DNA of 22,697 bases from JBBPYC01 sp038200275 (GTDB lineage Bacteria > Pseudomonadota > Gammaproteobacteria > Burkholderiales > Burkholderiaceae_C), in NCBI GenBank assembly GCA_038200275.1, contig JBBPYC010000027.1, positions 1 through 22,697 on the forward strand, in the 5' to 3' direction. A program made the position numbers and the translations under genes. Below, in pieces: positions 6,360 to 14,740 of this stretch (positions within the stretch are counted from its first letter, which is position 1; each line of letters opens with the position of its first letter). The notes beneath the pieces were generated by a model. That model saw only the letters and a list, made by a program, of their open reading frames with translations. It was not told the origin of the DNA and ran no database searches.

Positions 6360-7921
6360 TGGAAGAACCGTTCCTTGATGCGATCGGCCACCCTCAGCGC
6401 GTTCGCGACGATCGTGAGCGTCGGGTTCACCGCGCTGATGGAAGGGAAGAAGCTCGCGTCGGCGAGATACAGGTTGTCCAGTTCGTGTGCCTTGCAGTCC
6501 AGGTCCAGCACGGAGGTGGCGGGATCGGTGCCGAAGCGCGCGGTGCCGGCTTGGTGCGAGGTGCCGCCCAGCGGGATGTCCTTGCCGAAGTAGAGCGATC
6601 GCTCCAGCAGCACCGCGGTGTGGCCGGCTTTGTCCAGCACCTCCTTCAGCTTGCGCTTCAGGTGGGCCAGCGCCTCTGGATTCGTCTCCACCAAGTCCAG
6701 GTGCACCTTGCCATCCTTGTAGTAGATCCGGTTGTCCGGATGCGGCAGGTCTTCCGCCTGCAGCCAGAAGTCCATCGAATGCCGTGCCATCACGTCGAAC
6801 GGCATATTCGGCAGCCAGTCCAGCCAGTCGGCCAGCGCTTCGGCCTTGATCTGCTCGGGGTGGCTGACCGCGGACATCTGCACAAGGCCGAGCGGATAGT
6901 CCCAGTCATCCGAGCCGAAGTAAAAGTCAGAGAACGCCATCGTCTTCTGGAATACCGTGTCGTTCTCGTCCTTCATGACCGCCATCAGCACGCTCATGTC
7001 GTGCCGCATGTAGTTGCGGCCGAGCTGGTCGGAGCCGTTTGCCAGGCCCCTCGGATGTTTGTCGTTGTCCGAGCGCAGCAGCAGCAACGCGGACGACAGC
7101 GCGCCGCAGGCGACCACCACCACGTCGGCTGAGTAAATCTCGTCCTGCCCGTTGCGCGTGACGTGCACCGCATCGACCTTGCGCCCGGACGCATCAGTGC
7201 CGAGCTTCGACACGTACGCGCCGGTCAGCAGCGTGACGTTCGGATGCTTTTGCAGCATCGGATCGATGCAGACGACCTGCGCGTCGGCCTTGCCGTTCAG
7301 CAGGCACGGAAAACCGTCAAAATAACTGCAGCGCATGCAGGTGCTGGTGGGCGTCGGGGTGCCATCCTTTTGCTCGTCGAGCAGGATGCCCAGCGGCAAG
7401 TGGAACGGGTTCAATCCGATGCCGCGCAGGTTGGCGGACAGCTCGGCGACTTTCGGCTCGTGGCTGACGGGTGGGTACGGGTACGGGCCACTGGCCCACG
7501 GCTCCAGCGGGTCTTCGCCGCGCTGGCCGTGCACGTGGAACAGCTTTTCCGCCTTCGCGTAGTAAGGCTCAAACACGTCGTAGCCGAGCGGCCAGGCCGG
7601 CGAGATACCGCCTGCATGCACCACTTCGCCGAAGTCGCGCTCGCGCAGCCGGAACAGCGCCGCGCCGTAAACCTTCGAGTTGCCGCCGACGTAGTAGTGC
7701 AGGCCCGGCTTGAAAGTGTCGCCCTGCGCATTGGTCCAGGTCTCATCGACTTGGTATTTACCATCGACGAACACCGCCTGCGCGCTCCAGTTCTTCTCGC
7801 TGCGCGGCAGGTAGCCGCCGCGCTCCAAGATCAGGATGCGCTTGGCCGTAGGCGCAAGGGCTTGGGCAAGTGATGCGCCGCCGGGGCCGCTGCCGATGAC
7901 GATGAGGTCGTAGTGATGCAT
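6356..7921 (-). CDS. GMC-family FAD-dependent oxidoreductase (first copy)
   Basis: This 521-residue flavoprotein is of the glucose-methanol-choline family and oxidises an alcohol or sugar. The FAD-binding GSGPGG lies at residues 10-15, and ILILERGG follows as the acidic end of the second strand. The active-site pair is His456 in GGTSHQAGTARFG and Asn499 in SAVNPTLT. A cysteine group Cys195, Cys198 and Cys206 (TCMRCSYFDGFPC) resembles the cluster found in membrane-linked GMC dehydrogenases, where it may hold an iron-sulfur cluster. There is no signal peptide. ATG 7921 lacks a clear ribosome-binding site. It lies 26 bp after the SDR gene and is coupled to DoxX by a 4-bp overlap. It is not a close copy of the second GMC protein in this window. 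Confidence 0.93.
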   Translation of the reverse strand: MHHYDLIVIGSGPGGASLAQALAPTAKRILILERGGYLPRSEKNWSAQAVFVDGKYQVDETWTNAQGDTFKPGLHYYVGGNSKVYGAALFRLRERDFGEVVHAGGISPAWPLGYDVFEPYYAKAEKLFHVHGQRGEDPLEPWASGPYPYPPVSHEPKVAELSANLRGIGLNPFHLPLGILLDEQKDGTPTPTSTCMRCSYFDGFPCLLNGKADAQVVCIDPMLQKHPNVTLLTGAYVSKLGTDASGRKVDAVHVTRNGQDEIYSADVVVVACGALSSALLLLRSDNDKHPRGLANGSDQLGRNYMRHDMSVLMAVMKDENDTVFQKTMAFSDFYFGSDDWDYPLGLVQMSAVSHPEQIKAEALADWLDWLPNMPFDVMARHSMDFWLQAEDLPHPDNRIYYKDGKVHLDLVETNPEALAHLKRKLKEVLDKAGHTAVLLERSLYFGKDIPLGGTSHQAGTARFGTDPATSVLDLDCKAHELDNLYLADASFFPSISAVNPTLTIVANALRVADRIKERFFQ

Positions 7922-7947
7922 GAAGGCAAGGGGTTTTTGGTAATCGA

Positions 7948-8970
7948 TCAGCGACGCGGCAGCTTGCGCAGGCGCGCATCGCGCCGCCTCGACACCAGCA
8001 CGCCGAACAGCACCAGCCCGAGCGCGGCGAGTCCGGTGTAGACCGCCTGCCGGTGTTGATCGGTGAACATCTCCGGACTCCAGGTGCGCGCCTTGTCGTC
8101 GAAGCGGCCGTGCGCGCTTGCGTGTCCCGCGACCGGCTCGAAAAGATTGCCCGGCGCATCGGGAGGCTGTGGGCGCGACGACAACTGGCCGCTGTAGCCC
8201 GTACGCGCAAGGTAATGATCGAGCAGGCCGGGCGCGATCCGGTTCGCGAGAATCGCTTTTACGGTCGGGAAGCCGACCCAGATCTCGCGCCGATCCTGCG
8301 TCGCGGCGAAGTGGATCGCACGCGCCACGACCTCGGGCTGGTAGATCGGCGGCACCGGCTTCGCCCTATGGCCGGTCTTGTTCAGCGCCCAGTCGAACTG
8401 CGGCGTGTTCACCGCCGGCAGATGCACCATCGTGAGTCGAATGTCGAGCCGGTCGTGGATGAGCTCGGAGCGCAGCGAATCGGTGAAACCGCGAATCGCG
8501 GCTTTTGCACCGCAGTAGGCGGACTGCAGTGGCACGGAGCGGTACGCGAGCGCCGAGCCGACGTTGACGATCACGCCGCGGTTGCGCCCGCGCATCTGGC
8601 GCAGCGCGGCCATCATGCCGTGCACCTGTCCCAGGTACGTGACTTCGGTCGCGCGCCGCACCTCGGCCGCGGTCAGATCGGCGACCGGCGCGAACACGGT
8701 CGCCATCGCGACGTTGACCCAGGCGTCGATCGGGCCCAGCTGGCTTTCCGTGCGCTGCGCGGCCGCTTCGACCGCATCGGCGTCCGCAACATCGGTTGGA
8801 ATCGGCAGTGCGCGACGACCGAGCGCGCGGACTTCATCGGCAAGCGACTCGAGCCGCTCGGCCCCGCGCGACAACAGCGCGACGTCCCAGCCTTGTCTTG
8901 CGAATTCGAGCGCGGTCGCCCGGCCAACGCCGGCGCCCGCGCCGGTGATCACTGCGATCTTGTTTCGCAT
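7948..8970 (-). CDS. SDR-family oxidoreductase with C-terminal membrane anchor
   Basis: This 340-residue short-chain dehydrogenase has TGAGAGVG at residues 9-16 for the nucleotide, the catalytic Ser139 in NVGSALAY and the pair Tyr152/Lys156 in YCGAK. After the Rossmann domain (about 1-240) comes an extension ending in a hydrophobic segment at about 310-326 and a basic tail RRRDARLRKLPRR. This indicates tail-anchoring in the inner membrane with the enzyme in the cytoplasm. ATG 8970 follows GGAAAG. The longer open frame upstream to 9183 overlaps the glucoamylase end and is unlikely to be coding. It lies 61 bp after the GH15 gene and 26 bp before the GMC gene. Substrate is unknown. Confidence 0.92.
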   Translation of the reverse strand: MRNKIAVITGAGAGVGRATALEFARQGWDVALLSRGAERLESLADEVRALGRRALPIPTDVADADAVEAAAQRTESQLGPIDAWVNVAMATVFAPVADLTAAEVRRATEVTYLGQVHGMMAALRQMRGRNRGVIVNVGSALAYRSVPLQSAYCGAKAAIRGFTDSLRSELIHDRLDIRLTMVHLPAVNTPQFDWALNKTGHRAKPVPPIYQPEVVARAIHFAATQDRREIWVGFPTVKAILANRIAPGLLDHYLARTGYSGQLSSRPQPPDAPGNLFEPVAGHASAHGRFDDKARTWSPEMFTDQHRQAVYTGLAALGLVLFGVLVSRRRDARLRKLPRR

Positions 8971-9031
8971 GAATGTCTTTCCGACAGATTCCTGTCGTCG
9001 TGGCCGGTTCGACCTGCTGCGAAGATGCAGT

Positions 9032-11362
9032 TCACTGCACGTCGATCCGGTAGTCCTGCTGCTGCCAGCGCGATTCGCCCTGCCAGAACATCGTGAAATC
9101 GATGCGCGCGCCCGCCTTGAGCCGGCTCGTCGGCAACGTGACCGCGTGCAGTCCCAGACCGGTGTCCGTGCTGTCGATGTCACCGATCTTCTGCCAGTCG
9201 TTCACGCCCTGGCGCACGCGCGCGGCGTGCGGCAGCATCAGGTGGAGCGCGTGTCCGGCACGAATGGTCGTGATCGGCGCATTCAGCGACCAGATCGCGA
9301 ACTTCGGGGTCGGGCGCTTTCCCGCATAGCGCTTCCAGGTCGCTTCGGGTCGATCGAACGGCCGTCCCAGCGCGATGCTGTGCACCAGCTTGACGAATTC
9401 GGCATGCGCCCAGACCAGCGGCATTGCCGAACCGGAAGGCTGTCCCGGCGCGAGTGAGTGCTCGGCAATCGCTTCCTCGTCCCAGACCTGCTCCGGGATC
9501 AGCCCGCAGCGCCCGGTCATCGCAGCCATCGCGTTCAGAAACGGCAGCGGCTCCCGCCCAGCAGCCAGTTCATAGTGCCCGCGCTCGCCGGCCAGCAGCG
9601 GCCAGGCGCGGCCAATGCCGGTGCTGTCGAACGGGCTGCCGTCCGCTTGCTCGCCATAGCCGTCGCTGTTGTAGCGATGCCAGGCCGGACCGGTCGGTAG
9701 TTCGACCTTCAGTTCGCGGTCGATGACTTTCAGCGTGTCGATCATCAACGGGTCGTCGGCGCGGCGCAGGCCGAGCCGCACCAGTTGCAGGAAACCGGTC
9801 GCGACCTGTTCCGCGGCGGGCAGGCACGGATCCTGCGCGCGATTCTTGATCGGCAGGACTCGTTCGAGGTGCGTCTGCCCGTCCGGCTCGATCGACGGCG
9901 CATTGCGAACGTAGTGCGCGGCAACGTCGCTGGCGCGTGCCAGCGCACTGTCGTGCGCGACGGTCCAGCCTTCCAGTCGCGCGTTCCAGTCATCGGCAAT
10001 CTTCAGGGCCCATCCGCGCGCCGGCTCGGGTAGCCACGGCGCGCCGCAAACCAGCGCCGCGATGCAGGCGCCGAGCGTGAACGGGTTGATGCCCGCATCC
10101 TCTTCCCAGCGATCCTGCGCGGTCGCCGGGCCGGAGCACGCGATGAAACCAAGCGCGCGCTCAATCATCGGTGCGACTTCGATGCCGGCAAGCTCGTCGC
10201 GCTCCGCAAGCGTGGCCGCGAGCAGCACCGGAAACGCGGCCTCGTCGAGCTGCACACCCTTTGCGAACGGCAGTCCGCCGAGCCATTGGTTCTGCGGCCA
10301 GTCGCCACCTCCGCACTGTGTCGCGATCAAGTAACGCAGCACTGCGCGCGTTTCCGGCAGCGCGCCCAGGGCCAACAGCGCGCCCGCGCTCTCAACCAGA
10401 TCGCGCGGCCAGACCAGGTGATAGCCGCCGATGTCGTCGTGCGCATTGCCCCAGGGCACGCTGAGGCTCGCAACCATCGCGCCGCTGAACGTTTTGTCCT
10501 GATGCACGCGCAGCACCATCGCCGAAATCGAATGCTGGGTGGCGACCTCCGGTGGCAGTCCGGCTGGAATGCTGATCCGCTCATGCCAACGCCGCCAGTC
10601 GGCGACATACTGGTCCCACACTTGGTCGAACGGCTGGCACAGCGCCGCGACAGCCAGCGTCGCCGCGCCTTCGTGGTCCGCGGCGAATGCGAGCGCCAGC
10701 GTGGCGCGCTGCGGCAGCCCACCGATCAACGCAACGTTGCCTGGGCCGGCATGCTCGAACGCCCAGGTCAGTGCGCCGTTGCGGTCGAAGTCCTGCCAGC
10801 CGTCGCTTGCGCCGACGATGCCCGCGCTGGTCGGCCCCCAGGCGTCACACTGCTTCGCATCGACTGCAGCGAGCGCCAAGCTGGATGTGCCCCGACTGGC
10901 GAACAGCATGCGGCGGCCACGGTACAGCTCGGTCTCAGCCAGGTTGCCACCCCCCCTGCCGCCCAGGTGCGGCGCCAGCAGCGCGTAGGGCTTCAGTTCC
11001 GGATCGCCTTGCAGCGTGACTTCGATCAGCAGCGCGTCGTGCACCGGATCAGGCACCAGCCGCAGCCGCAACTCAAAGCGCGGATGCGTGTGTACGATCT
11101 CGATCGCCGGGATGCCTGGGTGCGGGAGCACGGTCCGGTAGTCATCGTGACGCTTGAGTTCAACCCAGAAACCGCGGCCGTCGGCGACGATGAATCCAAG
11201 GTCCCGGATTTGCGCGCAGTCGATGTGCGGCCAGTAGACCTCATTGACGATGCCGCGGCCGGTCGTAAACCACAGGCGCGAGGTGCCAAGCGCGCAGCCG
11301 ACGAAGTCTTTTGCGCTGCTGGTCCAGGTCGGGGAAATGCCGGGGGCGCCGAATGCGATCAT
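9032..11362 (-). CDS. Glycoside hydrolase family 15, glucoamylase/glucodextranase type
   Basis: This 776-residue enzyme looks complete. The N-terminal beta-sandwich domain of bacterial glucoamylases and glucodextranases occupies about residues 1-270. An (alpha/alpha)6 barrel follows, with WPRDLVESA near 318. The likely general acid is Glu420/Glu421 in RWEEDAGINPFTLGA and the base is Glu624 in GLIPEQVWDEE. It should release glucose from the non-reducing end of alpha-glucans. No signal peptide is visible, which points to intracellular substrates such as maltodextrin or glycogen fragments. The start ATG 11362 overlaps the stop of a short SMP-30 fragment (ATGA), so its translation probably depends on that fragment's ribosome-binding site. 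It is distinct from the second GH15 gene at 20414. Confidence 0.92.
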   Translation of the reverse strand: MIAFGAPGISPTWTSSAKDFVGCALGTSRLWFTTGRGIVNEVYWPHIDCAQIRDLGFIVADGRGFWVELKRHDDYRTVLPHPGIPAIEIVHTHPRFELRLRLVPDPVHDALLIEVTLQGDPELKPYALLAPHLGGRGGGNLAETELYRGRRMLFASRGTSSLALAAVDAKQCDAWGPTSAGIVGASDGWQDFDRNGALTWAFEHAGPGNVALIGGLPQRATLALAFAADHEGAATLAVAALCQPFDQVWDQYVADWRRWHERISIPAGLPPEVATQHSISAMVLRVHQDKTFSGAMVASLSVPWGNAHDDIGGYHLVWPRDLVESAGALLALGALPETRAVLRYLIATQCGGGDWPQNQWLGGLPFAKGVQLDEAAFPVLLAATLAERDELAGIEVAPMIERALGFIACSGPATAQDRWEEDAGINPFTLGACIAALVCGAPWLPEPARGWALKIADDWNARLEGWTVAHDSALARASDVAAHYVRNAPSIEPDGQTHLERVLPIKNRAQDPCLPAAEQVATGFLQLVRLGLRRADDPLMIDTLKVIDRELKVELPTGPAWHRYNSDGYGEQADGSPFDSTGIGRAWPLLAGERGHYELAAGREPLPFLNAMAAMTGRCGLIPEQVWDEEAIAEHSLAPGQPSGSAMPLVWAHAEFVKLVHSIALGRPFDRPEATWKRYAGKRPTPKFAIWSLNAPITTIRAGHALHLMLPHAARVRQGVNDWQKIGDIDSTDTGLGLHAVTLPTSRLKAGARIDFTMFWQGESRWQQQDYRIDVQ

Positions 11363-11493
11363 TCCATACTCCAGAATATCGGGCGCAGTGCGGGCGCCGT
11401 CACATCGATCCAGTAGAGCGCGTTTTGACGGGCCATCCAGGTCGGCGACTCGCCGATCACGGCATGGGCATCGAGAACGATTTCGATCAACAC
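11359..11493 (-). pseudogene. N-terminal remnant of an SMP-30/gluconolactonase gene
   Basis: A 44-codon frame starts at GTG 11493, seven bases after a strong AGGGAGG ribosome-binding sequence, and reads LDAHAVIGESPTWMARQNALYWIDVTAPAL. This matches the first blade of SMP-30/gluconolactonase proteins, including the metal-binding Glu15 in GESPTW. Resemblance ends after TAPAL, and TGA follows at 11361-11359, overlapping the glucoamylase ATG. About 85% of a normal protein is missing. It is a deletion remnant, but its translation signals are intact and it may now act as a leader that couples translation to the glucoamylase gene. It differs in sequence from the intact SMP-30 gene at 4507. Confidence 0.7.
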
Positions 11494-11541
11494 GATGGGC
11501 CTCCCTGCGTGGCTGTGGTCTGAATTGCTGAATCGGGTCGC

Positions 11542-13197
11542 CTACAGGTCACCCGCAGCGGCCAGTTGCCCGATCCGCACCGCCGTGCGCAACGCGACCG
11601 CCTGGATCGTGAGCGACGGATTGACGCCGCCCACCGTCGGGAACACCGAGCCGTCGCAGACCCAGAGGTTCGGCACGTCCCAACTGCGGCAGTCGGCGTC
11701 CACCACGCTGGTCGCGGGATCGCTGCCCATGCGGACCGTGCCGCCGAGATGGGCGGTGTCGTCCTCCTGCCGAAAGATGTCCTGCGCGCCGATCGCTTCG
11801 ATCGAACGCCCCATCTGCTCGAGCGCGTGCGCGATCAGCGCCTTGTCGTTGTCGCCCCAGCGATAGGTGATCTTGGCGACGCGCAGGCCGTACTGGTCCA
11901 CGTCGTCGGCCAGCGTCACCCGGTTCGCTTCGTCCGGCAGCATCTCGCCGACCATCTTGACGCCGATCATGTGGTTGTAGTCGAGCATCGCGTCGCGCAG
12001 GCCCTGACCCCAGCGGCCGCGCGCGCCGGTCTGCACCGCGGCCCATTCGTTGGGCAGCGGTCCCTGACCCATCCAGCAGTAGCCGCCGTGAAAGTCCTTG
12101 CGGTTGTCGTAGTTCCAGTGCTCGGTGATCGCAAGGCTGGGCGGGCCCTTGTACCAGCGCACCTCTTCGTCCATGCGCCCCCAGACGGCCGCGTTCGACT
12201 GCGTCATCAGGTTCTTGCCGACCAGGCCCGAGCTGTTGGCAAGGCCATCGGGAAAGCGGTCCGTCGCGGAGTTGAGCAGCAGCCGCGGCGACTCGATCGC
12301 ATAGCCCGCGACGACCACGTGCCGCGCGCGCTGGAAGTGCCAGGCGCCTTCGCGCTGGTAATGCACACCGGTCGCGCGCCCGTTCGCGTCGGTTTCGATG
12401 CGGCCGACCATGGCAAGGTCGCGCACCTCGGCGCCAGCCGCAAGCGCCCGCGGCATCCAGACGGTCAACGCCGAGCGTTTCGCGTTGGTCGAGCAGCCGA
12501 TGCGGCAGAAGCCGCGGTAGACGCAGGGCGGGGAGTTGCCTTCCGACCCGGCATGCGGCGCCGAGAGGGTGGCCAGCGGCGTCTCGGTCCAGCCGATGCC
12601 GAGCGCTTCGCAGCCCTTGGCCAGCAGGCGGCCCGCGGTATTGAGTTCATGCGCGCGATACGGGTAGCGTGGCCGCTTTGGCCCCCACGGGTAACTCAGC
12701 GGTCCCGAAATGCCGATCTGTTGCTCAGCCACGCCGTAGTAGTGCCACATCTCTTGCCAGGAGATCGGCCAGTCGGCGCCGTAGCCGAGCGTGCTGCGCG
12801 CGCTGAACCATTCGGGCCGAAAGCGCAGCGCCACCATCGCATAGTGGACCGTCGAGCCGCCGATCGCCTTGCCCGAGTTGTTGCCGCCCATCTGGAGCGG
12901 GTTCGGGCCGTCGACGATGCGCTTGTCGGTCCAGAACAGCTTGTGCTGCTCGGTCTCGTCCGACGCGAAATCCTCCAGCGGCCGGAAGTAGCCGCCAGCA
13001 TCGAAGGCGACCACGGAAAAACCCTGCTCCGCGAGCAACGCCGCGAGCGTGCCGCCGCCCGCGCCAGTGCCGACGATGACGAAGTCCACTGCATCTTCAT
13101 TGCGGTGTTCGCGCATCGGCACCCAACCGCCGACGCGAAAGATGTCGGGGGCCCGTCCCACAGTCGCGCGAGGGGCTGCAAGGGGATCAGACGACAT
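11542..13197 (-). CDS. GMC-family FAD-dependent oxidoreductase (second copy)
   Basis: This 551-residue flavoprotein resembles the large subunit of gluconate- or sugar-dehydrogenase-type GMC enzymes. FAD-binding GTGAGG is at residues 43-48, preceded by the strand VDFVIV. The active-site residues are His483 in DDTAHLGGTVRMG and Asn526 in GGVNPSLT. A cysteine group in PPCVYRGFCRIGCSTNAKRS could hold an iron-sulfur cluster as in membrane-bound members. The start ATG 13197 overlaps the upstream subunit-3-like gene by 11 bp; no strong ribosome-binding site is seen, so coupling is likely. MREHRNED, about 27 residues inside, is an alternative start. No signal peptide. It probably forms a complex with the subunit-3-like protein encoded just upstream. 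Confidence 0.93.
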   Translation of the reverse strand: MSSDPLAAPRATVGRAPDIFRVGGWVPMREHRNEDAVDFVIVGTGAGGGTLAALLAEQGFSVVAFDAGGYFRPLEDFASDETEQHKLFWTDKRIVDGPNPLQMGGNNSGKAIGGSTVHYAMVALRFRPEWFSARSTLGYGADWPISWQEMWHYYGVAEQQIGISGPLSYPWGPKRPRYPYRAHELNTAGRLLAKGCEALGIGWTETPLATLSAPHAGSEGNSPPCVYRGFCRIGCSTNAKRSALTVWMPRALAAGAEVRDLAMVGRIETDANGRATGVHYQREGAWHFQRARHVVVAGYAIESPRLLLNSATDRFPDGLANSSGLVGKNLMTQSNAAVWGRMDEEVRWYKGPPSLAITEHWNYDNRKDFHGGYCWMGQGPLPNEWAAVQTGARGRWGQGLRDAMLDYNHMIGVKMVGEMLPDEANRVTLADDVDQYGLRVAKITYRWGDNDKALIAHALEQMGRSIEAIGAQDIFRQEDDTAHLGGTVRMGSDPATSVVDADCRSWDVPNLWVCDGSVFPTVGGVNPSLTIQAVALRTAVRIGQLAAAGDL

Positions 13198-13840
13198 GGC
13201 GGTTCTGTTGTTCGGCCCGGCGTTCGCGGCCCGGCGTGGCTTCGATGGCTTCCCATGGGTCGGGGCGATCGCCTTCGAGCCGCAGGTAGCCACGGGGACT
13301 CGCAGGACCGCCGAATCCCATCTCGTTCCAGGCTGTGGGCTGGCTGTAGAACAGCGGCGGCACATCCACCAGCACACGGCGCTCGAAGAACTTCTGCGGA
13401 TCGATCCCGTGCCAGTGCGTGGCAGGCATGTCGCCGTCCTGCATCGCCTTCAGCATCGCATCCTGCTGCGCGCTGTCGAGCGCTGCAAAGGCACGGTCCT
13501 GGTGCTGTGCTTTGGCATCGATGTCCAGAGCAGCCAGTGCCTGTCGCCACGCTTCGCGCAGGTAGGGCATGTCGGCGTCGCGCACGCCATCGCTGTGATC
13601 TGCGAGCAGTTTGGCGTCGAGCAGCGCAACCAGCGGCACTGCGTTTGCAGCGTCGTCGATCGGCAGGATGCGGCGCACCAGCGCGTCGGCCACCGCCCAT
13701 TCAGCCTCGGTGAAGAAGCGCGGATGCCGCGGCGTCGCGAGGCGCTCGTCGATGGCGCGCCGCGTCGGCTCATTCCACGACAGCGTGTCCCGTTTGGCCA
13801 GCACGTGATAACCGGGATAACGGCTGGGTTCAGTCATCAT
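13187..13840 (-). CDS. Gluconate 2-dehydrogenase subunit 3 family protein
   Basis: This 217-residue protein matches the gluconate 2-dehydrogenase subunit 3 family, the small partner of membrane-bound GMC dehydrogenases. Visible family features are RFFTEAEWAVADALVRRILP, a helical middle, and the C-terminal PPLFYSQPTAWNEMGFGGPASPRGYLRL. Classical members have a Tat signal, but this one begins MMTEPSRYPGYHVLAKRD with no twin-arginine leader, so it should stay in the cytoplasm. Two adjacent ATGs (13840 and 13837) share the GGGGAG ribosome-binding site; the first is used here. The gene overlaps both neighbours by 11 bp: the duplicated membrane protein upstream and the GMC gene downstream. No cytochrome c subunit gene is adjacent. 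Confidence 0.88.
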   Translation of the reverse strand: MMTEPSRYPGYHVLAKRDTLSWNEPTRRAIDERLATPRHPRFFTEAEWAVADALVRRILPIDDAANAVPLVALLDAKLLADHSDGVRDADMPYLREAWRQALAALDIDAKAQHQDRAFAALDSAQQDAMLKAMQDGDMPATHWHGIDPQKFFERRVLVDVPPLFYSQPTAWNEMGFGGPASPRGYLRLEGDRPDPWEAIEATPGRERRAEQQNRHVV

Positions 13841-14735
13841 GGCGCTCCCCGAGCAAAGCCAGTGCCGCGAGGCCGGCCAGCGCAAGCCCCGTAAATGCGG
13901 GCGGCGCCAGCACCGGCGGCCCGGCAAATGCGTTCTGCCGCCAGTTGCGCCAGCCGCCCATGCCGCGCGAGACGCCGTACGTGTGCAGCGCGACGCCCAA
14001 GACGCCCAGCACCGCGGTCGCGGCCAGCCACTGGCGTGAAGCGGGTCGGTCAACCCCGTTCGGTGCCACGGCCGCAAAAGTGAGCAAAGCGGCCGCGATC
14101 GGCGGCATCATCACCGGCAACCACATCGCCGGATTGTGGAACGCGCCGCGGAAATGCAGCAGGCCGGCTTCGGCGGTGGTACCGAGCAGTGAGACAGCAG
14201 TCAAGGCGGCGACCATCCGACCGGCGTCGACGCCCGCGATGACGGGGGCGCGCTCGGGCGGGTTGTCGCGCAGCCGCTCCGACAAATAGCCCATGAGGCC
14301 GGACAGCGACAGCGCGGCCGGGGCGCCCAGCGGTGCGCTGTAGAAGACGTTCTGCCAGCTGAATCCGCCCACCTTCTTCGTCACGTTGTAGAGGTGGAAG
14401 CCGGTGCCGACGATGCCAATCAGGCCGGCTGCCCCATAGATTGCGTCGCGCCCCCGGTGGGCGCCATGGCGAGGGTCCGAATGACCATGCAGGCTGACTG
14501 CGATCGACAGCGACGATGCGACCAGCGGCGTCCACATCGCGTTGTTGTGGAAGCTGCCGCGATAGTGCTCCATTGCGCTGTCGATCAGCACCGAGCCAGC
14601 GAGCATGCCGGCGGCGCGATTGAGCCGTTGCGCCGCCGTCACGGTCGCGGACCGATCTCGCGAAGACGGTTGCACGACCTGCGCTTCGGTTGTCGGCGAC
14701 GGCTTCCGGAGTCTCGACTGTTGCGACAGGTCCAT
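13830..14735 (-). CDS. Membrane protein with internal duplication and paired histidines
   Basis: I do not recognise a named family for this 301-residue membrane protein. It consists of two related halves, about residues 42-152 and 174-298. Matching segments are EHYRGSFHNNAMWTPL with LHFRGAFHNPAMWLPV, and TGFHLYNVTKKVGGFSWQNVF with VALHTYGVSRGMGG...RQNAF. Each half has about three hydrophobic stretches. Histidines 57, 63 and 114 recur at 194, 200 and 251, all offset by exactly 137. ATG 14735 is preferred over TTG 14744 because AAGGA is correctly spaced from it; that site lies in the end of the TPP-enzyme gene. The stop overlaps the subunit-3-like start, so the protein is probably part of the GMC dehydrogenase system. 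Confidence 0.85.
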   Translation of the reverse strand: MDLSQQSRLRKPSPTTEAQVVQPSSRDRSATVTAAQRLNRAAGMLAGSVLIDSAMEHYRGSFHNNAMWTPLVASSLSIAVSLHGHSDPRHGAHRGRDAIYGAAGLIGIVGTGFHLYNVTKKVGGFSWQNVFYSAPLGAPAALSLSGLMGYLSERLRDNPPERAPVIAGVDAGRMVAALTAVSLLGTTAEAGLLHFRGAFHNPAMWLPVMMPPIAAALLTFAAVAPNGVDRPASRQWLAATAVLGVLGVALHTYGVSRGMGGWRNWRQNAFAGPPVLAPPAFTGLALAGLAALALLGERHDD

Positions 14736-14740
14736 GCCAA

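Noticed and set aside
13198..13377. N-terminal extension of the second GMC frame
   Set aside because: It overlaps the subunit-3-like gene in another frame and does not resemble GMC sequence; ATG 13197 fits the overlap pattern seen across the array.
11566..13713. Plus-strand open frame of 715 codons opposite the second GMC gene and the subunit-3-like gene
   Set aside because: The minus strand encodes two clear protein families here with overlapping starts and stops. The long antisense frame is low-complexity, rich in Arg/Ala/His, and is a normal by-product of high GC at third positions.
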